64,000 bases of DNA from Curtobacterium sp. VKM Ac-2922 (GCF_022815645.1 NZ_JALGRO010000001.1:124001-188000); one strand, 5' to 3'. Counted from the first letter of the stretch, positions 1 through 8,660 are shown. Notes: a model not told the origin generated them from the sequence alone. Translations and numbers: made by a program.

Positions 1-506
1 ACAAGACCCTCGGTGGCATCCGCAACCTCACGCGGACCCCGAGCGCGCTCTGGATCGTCGACACCAAGAAGGAGCACCTCGCCGTCGACGAGGCGCAGAA
101 GCTCGGGATCCCGGTCATCGGCATCCTCGACACCAACTGCGACCCCGACGAGATCGCCTACCCGATCCCGGGCAACGACGACGCGATCCGCTCCGTCGGC
201 CTGCTGACCCGCATCATCGCCGACGCCGCTGCCGAGGGTCTCAAGACCCGTCACAACGGTGGCGACGACGACGAGGCCACCGAGCCCCTCGCCGAGTGGG
301 AGCAGGAGCTCCTGGGCGGCGACACCGCCGCTCCGGTAGCCACGGAGACCCCGGCCGCTGCCGCCTCCGAGACCCCGGTCGAGGAGAACGACGCCGACGC
401 GCAGGTCGCAGCGAAGGAGATCGGCGAGCCGATCGCCGACGACGCCAAGAACGCGGAGCCGACCGCCGAGGCCGAGGCCGCCGCGGAGACCACCCCCGCC
501 GAGTGA
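1..506 (+). CDS. rpsB: 30S ribosomal protein S2, C-terminal part (5' end outside window)
   Basis: Structural protein of the small ribosomal subunit. The reading frame is open from base 3 and ends with TGA at 504-506, leaving about 167 residues. The stretch near the left end with [20 protein letters not shown] and then [20 protein letters not shown] is diagnostic of S2. After the conserved fold comes an acidic Ala/Glu/Thr-rich tail of about 80 residues, as is common in actinobacterial S2. It is followed by a strong hairpin and then tsf, the usual rpsB-tsf order. The start codon lies outside the window. Confidence 0.97.
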   Translation, partial: KTLGGIRNLTRTPSALWIVDTKKEHLAVDEAQKLGIPVIGILDTNCDPDEIAYPIPGNDDAIRSVGLLTRIIADAAAEGLKTRHNGGDDDEATEPLAEWEQELLGGDTAAPVATETPAAAASETPVEENDADAQVAAKEIGEPIADDAKNAEPTAEAEAAAETTPAE

Positions 507-512
507 GTGTCC

Positions 513-544
513 GAGGGCGCCGGGCCGTCTGGCCCGGCGCCCTC
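513..544 (+). terminator. hairpin between rpsB and tsf
   Basis: A perfect 14-bp stem, GAGGGCGCCGGGCC paired with GGCCCGGCGCCCTC around loop GTCT, starts 6 nt after the rpsB stop. No clear T run follows, so it may be a terminator, an attenuator or an mRNA-stabilising stem that adjusts tsf expression relative to rpsB. Confidence 0.75.
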
Positions 545-594
545 GACGCCGCTCTCCCCTCCACACACGCACAGTCCAGAAAGGACGCCAGTCA

Positions 595-1422
595 ATGGCA
601 AACTTCACCGCACAGGACGTGAAGAAGCTCCGCGAGGACCTCGGGGCCGGCATGATGGACGCGAAGAACGCGCTCGTCGAGGCCGACGGCGACTACGACA
701 AGGCCGTCGAGCTGCTCCGCATCAAGGGTGCCAAGGCCGTCGCCAAGCGCGATGACCGGGCCACCTCCGAGGGTGTCGTCGTCGCGACGGCCGACAACGG
801 TGCCGCCACCGTCGTCGAGCTCGCCAGCGAGACCGACTTCGTCGCGAAGAACGAGAAGTTCACCACGCTCGCCGACAAGGTCCTCGGGGCCGTCGCCGCT
901 GCGGGTGCAACCGACGTCGCGTCGGCCAACCAGGCGCCGCTCGAGGGCAAGACCGTCCTCGAGGTCGTCAACGAGAGCGCCGCGGCGCTCGGCGAGAAGC
1001 TCGAGGTCCGCACGGTCCGCCGTGTCGAGGGCTCGGCCTTCGAGATCTACCTGCACAAGACCAGCCAGGACCTGCCGCCGCAGATCGCCGTCGTCGTCGC
1101 CTACCAGGGTGACAACGCCGCCGAGGCACGTTCCATCGCGCAGCACGTCGCGTTCGCGAACCCGTCGTACCTCACCCGCGACGAGGTCCCGACCGAGGCG
1201 ATCGAGAAGGAGCGCGCGACCGTCGAGGCGATCACGCGTGAAGAGGGCAAGCCCGAGGCCGCCCTCCCGAAGATCGTCGAGGGTCGCGTCAACGCCTTCA
1301 TCAAGGGCATCGCGCTGCTCGACCAGGACTACGCGAAGGACAACAAGATCTCCGTCGCGAAGGCCGCCGAGAACGCCGGCATCACGATCCAGGGCTTCGC
1401 TCGCGTCAAGGTCGGCGCGTAA
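595..1422 (+). CDS. tsf: elongation factor Ts
   Basis: Guanine-nucleotide exchange factor that reloads EF-Tu with GTP in the cytoplasm. The 275-residue product has the N-terminal UBA-like helical domain (about residues 1-50, with LREDLGAGMMDAKNAL) and the EF-Tu-contacting TDF motif at residues 80-82 within SETDFVAKNEKF. Its length fits the short actinobacterial form. An AAAGGA ribosome-binding site lies upstream of the ATG. It sits between rpsB and pyrH, and a strong terminator follows the TAA stop. Confidence 0.98.
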   Translation: MANFTAQDVKKLREDLGAGMMDAKNALVEADGDYDKAVELLRIKGAKAVAKRDDRATSEGVVVATADNGAATVVELASETDFVAKNEKFTTLADKVLGAVAAAGATDVASANQAPLEGKTVLEVVNESAAALGEKLEVRTVRRVEGSAFEIYLHKTSQDLPPQIAVVVAYQGDNAAEARSIAQHVAFANPSYLTRDEVPTEAIEKERATVEAITREEGKPEAALPKIVEGRVNAFIKGIALLDQDYAKDNKISVAKAAENAGITIQGFARVKVGA

Positions 1423-1432
1423 CGAACCCGTG

Positions 1433-1470
1433 ACGGGGTCAGGAACCAATCGGTTCCTGACCCCGTTTCT
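1433..1470 (+). terminator. rho-independent terminator after tsf
   Basis: Perfect 15-bp stem: ACGGGGTCAGGAACC, loop AATC, GGTTCCTGACCCCGT, then TTTCT. It begins 10 nt after the tsf stop and is the most classical terminator in the window. It separates rpsB-tsf from pyrH. Confidence 0.9.
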
Positions 1471-1539
1471 GCGCCCGCGGCACCCCGCCGGTCGGCGGCG
1501 CTAGTAGATTCCACGAGACGCATGACGAAGGGCGAGTAC

Positions 1540-2259
1540 ATGACCGACGAGAAGACCGGACGACGACGGGTCCTGCTGAAGCTCTCCGGTGAGGCCTTCG
1601 GTGCCGGGTCCCTCGGCGTCAACCCCGACGTGATCGGCACCATCGCCAAGGAGATCGCCATCGCCGCGCGCGACGTCGAGGTCGCCATCGTGGTCGGTGG
1701 CGGCAACTTCTTCCGCGGCGCCGAGCTGTCGCAGCGCGGGATGGACCGTGGGCGTGCGGACTACATGGGCATGCTCGGCACGGTGATGAACGCGCTCGCG
1801 CTGCAGGACTTCCTCGAGCAGGCCGGTGCCGCGACCCGCGTGCAGTCGGCCATCAGCATGACCCAGGTCGCCGAGCCGTACATCCCGCGTCGCGCCGAGC
1901 GGCACCTCGAGAAGGGCCGCGTCGTGATCTTCGGTGCCGGCGCCGGGCTGCCCTACTTCTCGACCGACACCGTCGCGGCGCAGCGGGCGCTCGAGATCGG
2001 TGCGACCGAGGTCCTGGTCGCGAAGAACGGCGTCGACGGCGTGTACTCGGCCGACCCGAAGAAGGACCCGTCGGCCCAGAAGCTCGACCACGTCACCTAC
2101 CAGGACGCCCTGCTCAAGGGACTCAAGGTCGTCGACGCCACCGCCTTCTCGCTCTGCATGGACAACGGCATGCCGATGCACGTGTTCGGCATGGAGGGCG
2201 AGGGCAACGTGCAGGCCGCGATCCGCGGTGAGCGCATCGGCACGGTGGTCAGCAACTGA
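1540..2259 (+). CDS. pyrH: UMP kinase
   Basis: Phosphorylates UMP to UDP in pyrimidine nucleotide synthesis; cytoplasmic, normally hexameric. The amino-acid-kinase fold is shown by KLSGEAF (about residues 14-20) and the glycine loop [10 protein letters not shown] (about 51-60), with [15 protein letters not shown] further on. I chose the ATG at 1540 (239 residues) because GAAGGGCGAG sits just upstream as a ribosome-binding site. An in-frame ATG at 1522 lies 11 nt after a TAGATT -10 box (1505-1510) and could serve as a leaderless start adding six residues. pyrH-frr-cdsA follow in the usual order. Confidence 0.95.
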   Translation: MTDEKTGRRRVLLKLSGEAFGAGSLGVNPDVIGTIAKEIAIAARDVEVAIVVGGGNFFRGAELSQRGMDRGRADYMGMLGTVMNALALQDFLEQAGAATRVQSAISMTQVAEPYIPRRAERHLEKGRVVIFGAGAGLPYFSTDTVAAQRALEIGATEVLVAKNGVDGVYSADPKKDPSAQKLDHVTYQDALLKGLKVVDATAFSLCMDNGMPMHVFGMEGEGNVQAAIRGERIGTVVSN

Positions 2260-2273
2260 CCCACTCGGCTGAC

Positions 2274-2298
2274 TAGACTCGACGACGTACCGAAGGAG
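2274..2298 (+). promoter_or_regulatory. -10 box and ribosome-binding site for frr
   Basis: TAGACT at 2274-2279 is a good -10 hexamer and AAGGAG at 2293-2298 is a strong ribosome-binding site 7 nt before the GTG start at 2306. frr-cdsA can therefore be transcribed independently of pyrH. Confidence 0.6.
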
Positions 2299-2305
2299 AA
2301 CCACC

Positions 2306-2860
2306 GTGATCAGTGATGTCATGACCGAAGCCACCGAGAAGATGGCGAAGGCGGTCGACGTCGCGAAGGACGACTTCGCCACCGTGCGCACCGGCCGCAT
2401 CAACGCCGCGCTCTTCCAGAAGATCCCCGTGGACTACTACGGTTCGCCGACGCCGCTCGCTCAGCTGGCCTCGCTCCAGACGCCCGAAGCCCGCACGCTC
2501 ATCGTGACGCCGTACGACAAGACGGCACTCAAGGAGATCGAGCGGTCGATCGCGACGTTCCCGAACCTCGGTGCCAGCCCGACGAACGACGGCGAGATCG
2601 TCCGGGTCACGATCCCCGAACTGACGCAGGACCGCCGCAAGGAGTTCGTCAAGCTCGTCCGCGGCAAGGGCGAGGACCACAAGGTCGTCATCCGCAACAT
2701 CCGTCGCAAGGCCAAGGACGACCTCGAAGCGCTCAAGGGCGAGATCTCCGACGACGAGATCGCGCGCAGCGACAAGGACCTCGAGACCCTGACCAAGAAG
2801 CACGTCGACCTGATCGACGACGCGCTGAAGAAGAAGGAAGCCGAACTCCTCGAGGTCTGA
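2306..2860 (+). CDS. frr: ribosome-recycling factor
   Basis: Splits post-termination ribosomes together with EF-G. The 184-residue length matches the family (about 185). Family signatures are visible: the start region [44 protein letters not shown] and the C-terminal helix [20 protein letters not shown]. It starts at GTG, supported by AAGGAG 7 nt upstream. Its TGA stop shares one base with the ATG of cdsA (TGATG), so the two are translationally coupled. Confidence 0.98.
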   Translation: MISDVMTEATEKMAKAVDVAKDDFATVRTGRINAALFQKIPVDYYGSPTPLAQLASLQTPEARTLIVTPYDKTALKEIERSIATFPNLGASPTNDGEIVRVTIPELTQDRRKEFVKLVRGKGEDHKVVIRNIRRKAKDDLEALKGEISDDEIARSDKDLETLTKKHVDLIDDALKKKEAELLEV

Positions 2861-3879
2861 TGCCGCGTCGTGACGAGGGCGCAGACCGCCCGACAGCAGA
2901 TGAGCCCCGACCGGCGACGAAGGGCCTGAGGCACGACTTCGACGCCCGGGCGCGCGCGGCCCGGTCCGACTTCGAAGCGCAGCTTCGGCAGCGTCGTGCG
3001 TCGTTCGACGCTCGCCGGGCGTCCTTCGACGCGCGGAACGAGGCGCTGACGGCGCGCACCGGACGCAACCTGCCGGCAGCCATCGCGATCGCCCTGGCGT
3101 TCGCCGTGGTGATGCTCGGCTCGCTGCTGATCTGGCCGCCGTCGTTCATGGTCGTCGCGGCGTTCCTGATCGGGTTCGGCGTGTGGGAACTCGCCGGAGC
3201 GATGCGGTTCGCCGGCCGTGACGTCCCGCGCATCCCCAGCGTGGCGACCGCCATCGCGATGGTCCCCGCCGCCTTCCTGGGCGGTCAGGCCACGGCGCTG
3301 TTCACGATCCTGGGCGGCATCGTGCTGATCAGTGTCTGGCGGCTCGTCGAGGTCGCGGTCGCCCGACCGCGTCCCTCTGCGGGCAACGTCGTGCGCGACC
3401 TGACGAACGGCCTGTTCGTGCAGGCCTACGTCACGTTGCTCGGCGCCTGCGTGGTGCTGCTCGCCCCGCTCGAACGCGGCAACCTGTGGGTCATCGGGTT
3501 CGTCCTGGTCGTCGTCGCCGTGGACACCGGTGCGTACGCCACGGGGCTCAACCTCGGCAAGCACCCCATGGCGCCCCGGATCAGCCCCAAGAAGACCTGG
3601 GAGGGCTTCGCCGGATCGGTCGCCGCGAGCATCGTGATGGGCATCCTGGTGTCGTGGCTCATGCTCGGCCAGCCCTGGTGGTTCGGCATCGTCCTGGGGG
3701 TCCTGATCTCCGGCTCCGCCACGCTCGGCGACCTGACCGAGTCGATGATCAAGCGCGACCTGGGGATCAAGGACATCTCGTCCTTCCTGCCCGGACACGG
3801 GGGTCTGCTCGACCGGATGGACAGCATCCTGCCGTCCGCCGCCGTCGCCTACCTGCTCTACCTCATCGTCAACCACTGA
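2860..3879 (+). CDS. cdsA: phosphatidate cytidylyltransferase (CDP-diglyceride synthase)
   Basis: Makes CDP-diacylglycerol from phosphatidate and CTP, feeding membrane phospholipid synthesis. The 339-residue protein is multi-spanning from about residue 70 and carries the CdsA signature near its C-terminus (about 297-322): KRDLGIKD, then PGHGGLLDRMDS. Unusually, the first 65 or so residues are a charged, soluble, coiled-coil-like segment with two copies of RASFDAR and a related SDFEAQLRQR. The start overlaps the frr stop by one base. A stem-loop at 3895-3916 closes the frr-cdsA unit. Confidence 0.93.
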   Translation: MPRRDEGADRPTADEPRPATKGLRHDFDARARAARSDFEAQLRQRRASFDARRASFDARNEALTARTGRNLPAAIAIALAFAVVMLGSLLIWPPSFMVVAAFLIGFGVWELAGAMRFAGRDVPRIPSVATAIAMVPAAFLGGQATALFTILGGIVLISVWRLVEVAVARPRPSAGNVVRDLTNGLFVQAYVTLLGACVVLLAPLERGNLWVIGFVLVVVAVDTGAYATGLNLGKHPMAPRISPKKTWEGFAGSVAASIVMGILVSWLMLGQPWWFGIVLGVLISGSATLGDLTESMIKRDLGIKDISSFLPGHGGLLDRMDSILPSAAVAYLLYLIVNH

Positions 3880-3894
3880 CCCCCGCTGAGCGGC

Positions 3895-3916
3895 CGCGCG
3901 GGGTCGGCCCCGCGCG
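3895..3916 (+). terminator. stem-loop after cdsA
   Basis: 9-bp GC stem CGCGCGGGG with CCCCGCGCG around TCGG, 16 nt after the cdsA stop. The bases just after it, CCAGCTGGTACCGGG (about 3918-3932), match the core of the repeated terminator palindrome found four times elsewhere in the window, so this may be a decayed copy. Confidence 0.6.
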
Positions 3917-3956
3917 TCCAGCTGGTACCGGGGGAGTGTCCTGGCAGAATGACGCC

Positions 3957-4505
3957 GTGCCCACGACGTTCCCGACAGCTCCCCGCTCGGTCCTCGGCTA
4001 CGACATCGACGAGGTCGAGCGTTTCCTCGAGGACGCCCGTCGCGCCTACACGGCGAACGACAGCGCTCCGGGGATCGAAGCCGCCAAGATCCGCGCGACC
4101 GCCTTCTCGATGAAGAAGGGCGGGTACTCGACGCAGCACGTCGACGCCGCGCTCGAACGACTCGAGGACGCCTTCGCCACGCGCGAGCGTGAACGCGAGA
4201 TCGCCGAGTCCGGCCAGAAGACCTGGTACGCCGAGGCGCGCACGAAGGCCTCGGACGTCGTGGCACGGCTCGAGCGCCCGGACGGCCAGCGCTTCCACCG
4301 CGTGAACGTCCTGGCCACCGGGTACCACCCGAAGGACGTCGACGCGTTCGCGAAGCGCCTGGGCGGGTACTTCCGCGACGGCAAGCCGCTCAGCCTGACC
4401 GAGGTCCGGTCGATCGTGTTCCGGCCGAAGCACGGCGGGTACCGCGAGGCCCAGGTCGACGCGCTGCTCGACGCGGTCGTCGAAGTCATGCTCGCCGTCC
4501 GCTAG
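3957..4505 (+). CDS. DivIVA-domain repeat protein
   Basis: 182 residues from a GTG start; it opens PTTFPTAPRSVLGYD. The protein consists of four copies of one motif, a hydrophobic turn, GY, four variable residues, then a V-D/E-x(2)-L helix: VLGYDIDEVERFL, KKGGYSTQHVDAAL, ATGYHPKDVDAFA and KHGGYREAQVDALL. This is the N-terminal motif of DivIVA/Wag31 polarity proteins, here repeated without the long coiled coil, as in the DivIVA-repeat family. CAGAAT about 6 nt before the GTG suggests a leaderless transcript. A role in polar growth or division is inference from the motif. Confidence 0.75.
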   Translation: MPTTFPTAPRSVLGYDIDEVERFLEDARRAYTANDSAPGIEAAKIRATAFSMKKGGYSTQHVDAALERLEDAFATREREREIAESGQKTWYAEARTKASDVVARLERPDGQRFHRVNVLATGYHPKDVDAFAKRLGGYFRDGKPLSLTEVRSIVFRPKHGGYREAQVDALLDAVVEVMLAVR

Positions 4506-4515
4506 CCAGCTCGGT

Positions 4516-4536
4516 CGAGCCCGCGGGACGGGCTCG
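4516..4536 (+). terminator. stem-loop after DivIVA-repeat gene
   Basis: 8-bp stem CGAGCCCG / CGGGCTCG with a 5-nt loop, 10 nt after the stop codon and before the next promoter. No T run. Confidence 0.55.
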
Positions 4537-4595
4537 GATCGCGACCCGCCGCGACGCGCTGGGTGGATGCGCTTCGCTTTCCGTGATCGTTCCGT

Positions 4596-4601
4596 TATCC
4601 T
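4596..4601 (+). promoter_or_regulatory. -10 box for the transglycosylase-like gene
   Basis: TATCCT ends 10 nt before the ATG at 4612 in an otherwise relatively A/T-rich patch. The spacing implies a leaderless or almost leaderless mRNA and was used to select this start codon. Confidence 0.6.
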
Positions 4602-4611
4602 GGTCGAACTC

Positions 4612-5595
4612 ATGGGCAGGCACACGGCAGACATTCGATCCGACCGCGCATCCCGGCAGCAGTTCGACCACCCCGTGGTCAGCGAGCGCCGCGCGGCACA
4701 GAACCGAATCCGCACCGCGGACACCTCGGTTGCTCCGGCGAACGCACCGACCCCGGCGACAGCCCCGGTCGCGACGCCGGTCCCCACCCCGATCGCGCCG
4801 AAGTCGGTGGCGGCCAACCGCGTCAGCCCCCAGATCGCGCACGCGGTCCCGGCGACGCCGACCGACGGCCGCATCGTGCGGCAGCGCCGTGCCTCCGTCG
4901 CGCGTGCGGCCTCCCGTCCCGCGTCGACGCACCCGACGACGCTCAACGGCTTCATGCGCCGCCGCGCCACCATCCCCGCGCTGTCGTTCTTCGCGGTGTC
5001 GCTCATGGCGGGCGGGTCGCTCTTCAACCCGCTGCAGGCCGACGTCGCACAGGCGGCCGTCACGACCCCGGTGCTGACCAAGGCACCCCCGGCAGCGCCG
5101 CAGCAGTACTCCGCGCACGGCACCTACGCCTCGTTCGACGTGACGCGCGACAGCTACGACATCACCAAGCCCGCACCGAAGGTCGTCGCACCCGCCCCGA
5201 CCCCGACGGCCGACGCCACCACGAGCACCTCGACCACGTCGAAGACCGCCGTCACCCCGTCGAACACCATCGCGCCGACTGCCGCCACGCCGGACCCGGG
5301 CAGCGCCCAGGCCATCGCCCAGCAGCTCGTCGCGGCCCGCGGCTGGGGCAGCGACCAGTACAGCTGCCTCGTCTCCCTGTGGAACAAGGAGTCGGGCTGG
5401 CGTGTGAACGCCTACAACCCGAGTGGCGCGTACGGCATCCCGCAGGCGCTGCCCGGCAGCAAGATGGCCTCGGCCGGCGCTGACTGGCAGACGAACCCGG
5501 CGACGCAGATCACCTGGGGCCTGAACTACATCTCCGGTGTCTACGGCACCCCGTGTGGTGCCTGGGGTCACAGCCAGTCCTTCAACTGGTACTGA
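4612..5595 (+). CDS. secreted lytic transglycosylase-like protein
   Basis: 327 residues from the ATG at 4612. The C-terminal 95 residues form a lysozyme-like fold typical of actinobacterial transglycosylase/Rpf-like proteins: ARGWGSDQYSCLVSLWNKES with the probable catalytic Glu, then GWRVNAYNPSGAYGIPQALPG and a Trp-rich ending. A hydrophobic segment preceded by FMRRRATIP (about residues 112-140) looks like a signal peptide, but it follows about 110 polar, Pro/Ala-rich residues. Either the long N-terminus is cytoplasmic or translation starts internally at ATG 4954, which lacks a convincing ribosome-binding site. A Thr/Ser/Pro linker precedes the enzyme domain. Inferred role: peptidoglycan cleavage. 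Confidence 0.8.
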   Translation: MGRHTADIRSDRASRQQFDHPVVSERRAAQNRIRTADTSVAPANAPTPATAPVATPVPTPIAPKSVAANRVSPQIAHAVPATPTDGRIVRQRRASVARAASRPASTHPTTLNGFMRRRATIPALSFFAVSLMAGGSLFNPLQADVAQAAVTTPVLTKAPPAAPQQYSAHGTYASFDVTRDSYDITKPAPKVVAPAPTPTADATTSTSTTSKTAVTPSNTIAPTAATPDPGSAQAIAQQLVAARGWGSDQYSCLVSLWNKESGWRVNAYNPSGAYGIPQALPGSKMASAGADWQTNPATQITWGLNYISGVYGTPCGAWGHSQSFNWY

Positions 5596-5610
5596 TCGGC
5601 GGTCCCGCAG

Positions 5611-5919
5611 GTGCCGCGCAGCAACCGACCGCGGCGGCCTCGGGTCGACCGGCAGATCGATGACGTCGAGGAACCCTTCGGCCTCGATCGTCTGATGAGC
5701 GGCTGGAAGCGCACCGAGGTCCGACGCGGCCGCGAGTACGCGGTCCAGCCGATCTCGACCGCCTCGGCGCAGAAGGAGTACGTCTGCCCGGGGTGTGGCG
5801 GCACCATCCTGCCCGGGGTCGCGCACGTGGTGGTCTGGCGGATCGACGGCGTCCTCGGCGACGCGGCCGACCTGGCGTCTCGCCGGCACTGGCACAACCA
5901 CTGCTGGAGGACCGCATGA
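5611..5919 (+). CDS. small zinc-finger-like protein
   Basis: 102 residues from a GTG start, 15 nt after the transglycosylase stop. CPGCG (about residues 59-63) and the C-terminal HWHNHCW supply four or more Cys/His ligands for a probable structural zinc site. The N-terminus is basic (PRSNRPRRPRVDRQ). Homologues are widespread in Actinobacteria, often labelled ATP/GTP-binding protein, but no nucleotide-binding motif is visible here. Its stop overlaps the next start (ATGA), so it is translated together with the following hydrolase. Function unknown; binding of nucleic acid or protein is a guess from the basic N-terminus and zinc site. Confidence 0.7.
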   Translation: MPRSNRPRRPRVDRQIDDVEEPFGLDRLMSGWKRTEVRRGREYAVQPISTASAQKEYVCPGCGGTILPGVAHVVVWRIDGVLGDAADLASRRHWHNHCWRTA

Positions 5920-6674
5920 GCGATCCACACGACACCATCGCGGCAGACGACACCGAGATCCGGTCCGGCACGGTGCTGCCGGCGCGGCGCACGGACATCG
6001 AGCTGGTCACCGACGACCACCTCGTGCTGGTAGGGGAGCTCGCGGAACCGGCGGAGCGGCCGGCCCGCGGCACGATCGTCACCCTGCACCCTCTGCCCAC
6101 CGCACACGGGTTCATGGACTCCCACGTGCTCAAGAAGGCCGCGTCACGCCTGCCGGCCCTGGCCGACATCGCCGTCCTGCGCTTCAACTTCCGCTCCGTG
6201 ACGTCGCCGCGCGGCACGTCCGAGGGCACCTTCGGTGACGGCGTGTCCGAGGGGTTCGACCTGCGCGCCGCCGTGGCCGAGATCACGCACCGGCAGCTGC
6301 CGACCCCGTGGCTGGTCGGGTGGTCCTTCGGCACCGAGGTCGTCCTCAAGCACGCGCTCGAGCACGTCGGATCGGGCGCGGTGGCGGGCGTGGTCCTGCT
6401 CTCGCCGCCGCTGCACCGCACCACCGACGACGAACTGGCACGGTGGGCCGCGGTCGACGTCCCGGTCATCGCCCTGGTCCCCGAGCACGACGACTTCCTG
6501 CGGCCGGACGAGGCAGCCCGCCGCTTCGCCGTCGCGCCGAACGTCCGGGTGGTGCCGGTCGAGGGGGCGAAACACCTCTGGGTGGGCGAGCGGTACGTCC
6601 GCATCGTCCTCGATGCGATGGCGGACCTGGTCGTCCCCGGCATCGCGCCCCTGCCGACGCACTGGGCTGGCTGA
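5916..6674 (+). CDS. alpha/beta hydrolase
   Basis: 252 residues; the ATG overlaps the stop of the zinc-finger gene (ATGA). Fold landmarks: HPLP near residue 53 at the usual HG oxyanion position, the nucleophile elbow GWSFG (about 134-138), an acid in VPEHDDFLRP and the histidine in GAKHLW. It lacks a signal peptide and is probably cytoplasmic. It resembles small dienelactone-hydrolase/KANL3-like hydrolases; the substrate cannot be predicted. A convergent gene ends 115 bp downstream. Confidence 0.8.
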   Translation: MSDPHDTIAADDTEIRSGTVLPARRTDIELVTDDHLVLVGELAEPAERPARGTIVTLHPLPTAHGFMDSHVLKKAASRLPALADIAVLRFNFRSVTSPRGTSEGTFGDGVSEGFDLRAAVAEITHRQLPTPWLVGWSFGTEVVLKHALEHVGSGAVAGVVLLSPPLHRTTDDELARWAAVDVPVIALVPEHDDFLRPDEAARRFAVAPNVRVVPVEGAKHLWVGERYVRIVLDAMADLVVPGIAPLPTHWAG

Positions 6675-6747
6675 CCGGCGCCCCGGCGGCCCGGCGCCTG
6701 TCACGTCAGCCGCAAGCACCGAGCAGCGAGCAGCGAGCCGCGTGGCA

Positions 6748-6783
6748 CCGGTCAGGAGGCGCGGCATGCGCCCCCTGGACCGG
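6748..6783. terminator. inverted repeat between convergent genes
   Basis: CCGGTC and GACCGG flank an inner GGCGC/GCGCC stem with a 5-nt loop, interrupted by small bulges, between the ends of two convergent genes (6674 and 6790). Probably a bidirectional terminator. Short GAGCAGC reiterations lie just before it. Confidence 0.45.
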
Positions 6784-6789
6784 CTGCGG

Positions 6790-8604
6790 TCAGCGGTCGG
6801 CCGGTCCGGACTCGGCCGGTGCGTCGTCGACGATCCCCGCGGCGTGCGACAGGACGCCGCGCAGGTTCTCGAGGTAGCCCGCCACCGCGTCGCGTTCGGT
6901 GCGGATGGTGGCGAGTCGGTCCTCGGCGTCGGCGATCTCGGCGGCGGTGCGTGCTTCGGCTTCGGCGACGATCCGGTGCGCCCGCTCGTTCGCGTCGGCG
7001 AGGACGGTGCGTGCACGTGCCTCGGCTTCGGCGGTGCTGGTGCGCTCGAGGTCGTTCGCCTCGTGCTGCAGCCGCTCGGCACGTTCGCGGGCCTCGGCGG
7101 CGCGGCGGGTGGCCTCGGCGAGCTGCAGGTTCGCTTCGTCCAGGTACTTCTGCGTCTCGGTCACGGTCTCGTGGTGCTTCCGCAGGTACTCCTGCTCGGC
7201 GTCGTCACGGCGGTTCGCCAGTTCGGACTCGAGCGTGGTGCGGGCTTCGTCGCGGTCGCGGGCGAGTTCGGCGCGGACCTCGTCGCGCTCCTTGGCCAGG
7301 TCGGCCCGGGCGGTGTCGATCTCCTGCCGCAGGGCGGTGCGCTCGGCCTGCAGGTCGTCGAGCTCGGCGCTGCGCCGCTCGGCGATCTCGGTGTCGACCT
7401 CGGCGTGCTCGCGTTCGCGACGTGCGGCGAGTTCGGCCTCGTGGTCCTGTGCGGCGCGCTCCGCCGCTGCGAGTGCCTCGGCCCGCTCGCGCTCGATGCG
7501 CGCGACGTGCTCGTCGGTCTCGCGGGCGATCCGGTCCTCGGTCTCCTGCACCAGACGGGCGTTCTCGGCGGCCGTCTGCTCCTGGTCGACACGCAGCTGG
7601 GCGCGGGCGGCGTCGAGCTCCTGGGCCAGTGCGACCCGGGCGGATGCGAGTTCGCGGTCCCACTCGGCTCGCGCGGCGGCGAGCTCTTCGTCGTGGACGC
7701 GGCGTCGGTCGGCGAGTTCGGCGGCCAGGTCGGCGCGACGTCCGTCCACCTCGGCGGCCAGGTCGGCGCGCCCGGTGGCGATCTCGAGTTCGAGCGCGCG
7801 GAGCCCCTCGGTGCGCTCGTGTTCCCACGCGGCGCGGCCCTCGGTGACCTCGCGCTCGAGGGCGGCGCGGCGGTTCTGTTCGTCGCGGTCCAGGTCCTCG
7901 AGTCGGCGGGCGTGGTCGGCTTCGAAGACGCTGCGACGGTGCTCGGTCTCGCGGTCGAGGTCGGCCGCCGCGCGACGGGCCTCGGCCGCTTCACGCTGGG
8001 TGAGCTCGCGGAGCTCGGCGACCTCGCGCTCGACCGCAGCGCGCAGCGCGTCGGTCTCGCGGATGGCGATCGAGCGGACCTCGGCGGCCTCGGTCACCGC
8101 GGCCCCGCGGATCGCAGCGGCCTCGTTGTGGGCGTCCTGCGTGCGCATGCCGGCCTCGGAGCGGGCGCGCTCGACGGTGTCGGCCGACTCGGCGCGGGCG
8201 CGGGCGAGTTCGTTCGTGGCGCGGGTGCGGGCGTCCTCCAGGGTCTCCTGGGCCTCGGTCCGGGCTTCGCGCAGGGTGCGGTCGGCCTCGGCGCGACTCG
8301 AGGCACGCAGGCGCTGGGCGTCGATGTCGGCCTGGCTGATCAGCCGGGTGGACTGCTCTTCGGCGACACGCAGGGTGGACTCGAGGCGTGTCCCGAGTCC
8401 GCTGTACGTGGGCGTGCCGGCTTCGTCGAGCTCGCCCTGCATGTCGGCGACGCGCGTCTGCAGGAGACGGATCTCCTTCGCGGCCTCGGCGCGGTCGTTG
8501 TTCGACTTGATGAGCTCGCGGCGCAGGTCGTTCAGGGCACGCTCGACCTCGTCCTTGCGGTAGCCCCGCAGTTCGACCCCGAACTCTGCCTCGTCGTTCG
8601 CCAC
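6790..8604 (-). CDS. long coiled-coil (DivIVA/cytoskeletal-like) protein
   Basis: 604 residues from the GTG at 8604, preceded by GGGAG. After a short N-terminal segment with EFGVELRGYRKDEVERALNDL, which resembles the membrane-targeting GY-x(3)-EV motif of DivIVA proteins, almost the whole chain is heptad-rich coiled coil (about residues 35-590) dominated by Ala, Glu and Arg. There are no membrane segments. Composition and start motif suggest a filament-forming polar scaffold comparable to Scy/FilP or Wag31-interacting proteins of Actinobacteria; this is inference. The antisense strand shows long spurious frames because of the biased codon pattern. It has its own divergent promoter region. Confidence 0.8.
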   Translation of the reverse strand: MANDEAEFGVELRGYRKDEVERALNDLRRELIKSNNDRAEAAKEIRLLQTRVADMQGELDEAGTPTYSGLGTRLESTLRVAEEQSTRLISQADIDAQRLRASSRAEADRTLREARTEAQETLEDARTRATNELARARAESADTVERARSEAGMRTQDAHNEAAAIRGAAVTEAAEVRSIAIRETDALRAAVEREVAELRELTQREAAEARRAAADLDRETEHRRSVFEADHARRLEDLDRDEQNRRAALEREVTEGRAAWEHERTEGLRALELEIATGRADLAAEVDGRRADLAAELADRRRVHDEELAAARAEWDRELASARVALAQELDAARAQLRVDQEQTAAENARLVQETEDRIARETDEHVARIERERAEALAAAERAAQDHEAELAARREREHAEVDTEIAERRSAELDDLQAERTALRQEIDTARADLAKERDEVRAELARDRDEARTTLESELANRRDDAEQEYLRKHHETVTETQKYLDEANLQLAEATRRAAEARERAERLQHEANDLERTSTAEAEARARTVLADANERAHRIVAEAEARTAAEIADAEDRLATIRTERDAVAGYLENLRGVLSHAAGIVDDAPAESGPADR

Positions 8605-8654
8605 GTGTCGCTCCCGCTGGTCCCGCCGGACGACCCCGTGCCGCCCGCGCGTCG

Positions 8655-8660
8655 ATTGTA
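8655..8660 (-). promoter_or_regulatory. -10 box for the coiled-coil gene
   Basis: TACAAT on the minus strand, five of six bases matching TATAAT, lies about 50 nt upstream of the GTG start at 8604 and leaves room for a leader with the GGGAG ribosome-binding site. Confidence 0.5.

Noticed and set aside
4954..5595. Internal ATG at 4954 as the true transglycosylase start
   Set aside because: It would give a neat signal peptide, but it lacks a ribosome-binding site and -10 box, whereas 4612 has a well-placed TATCCT. Kept as an alternative only.
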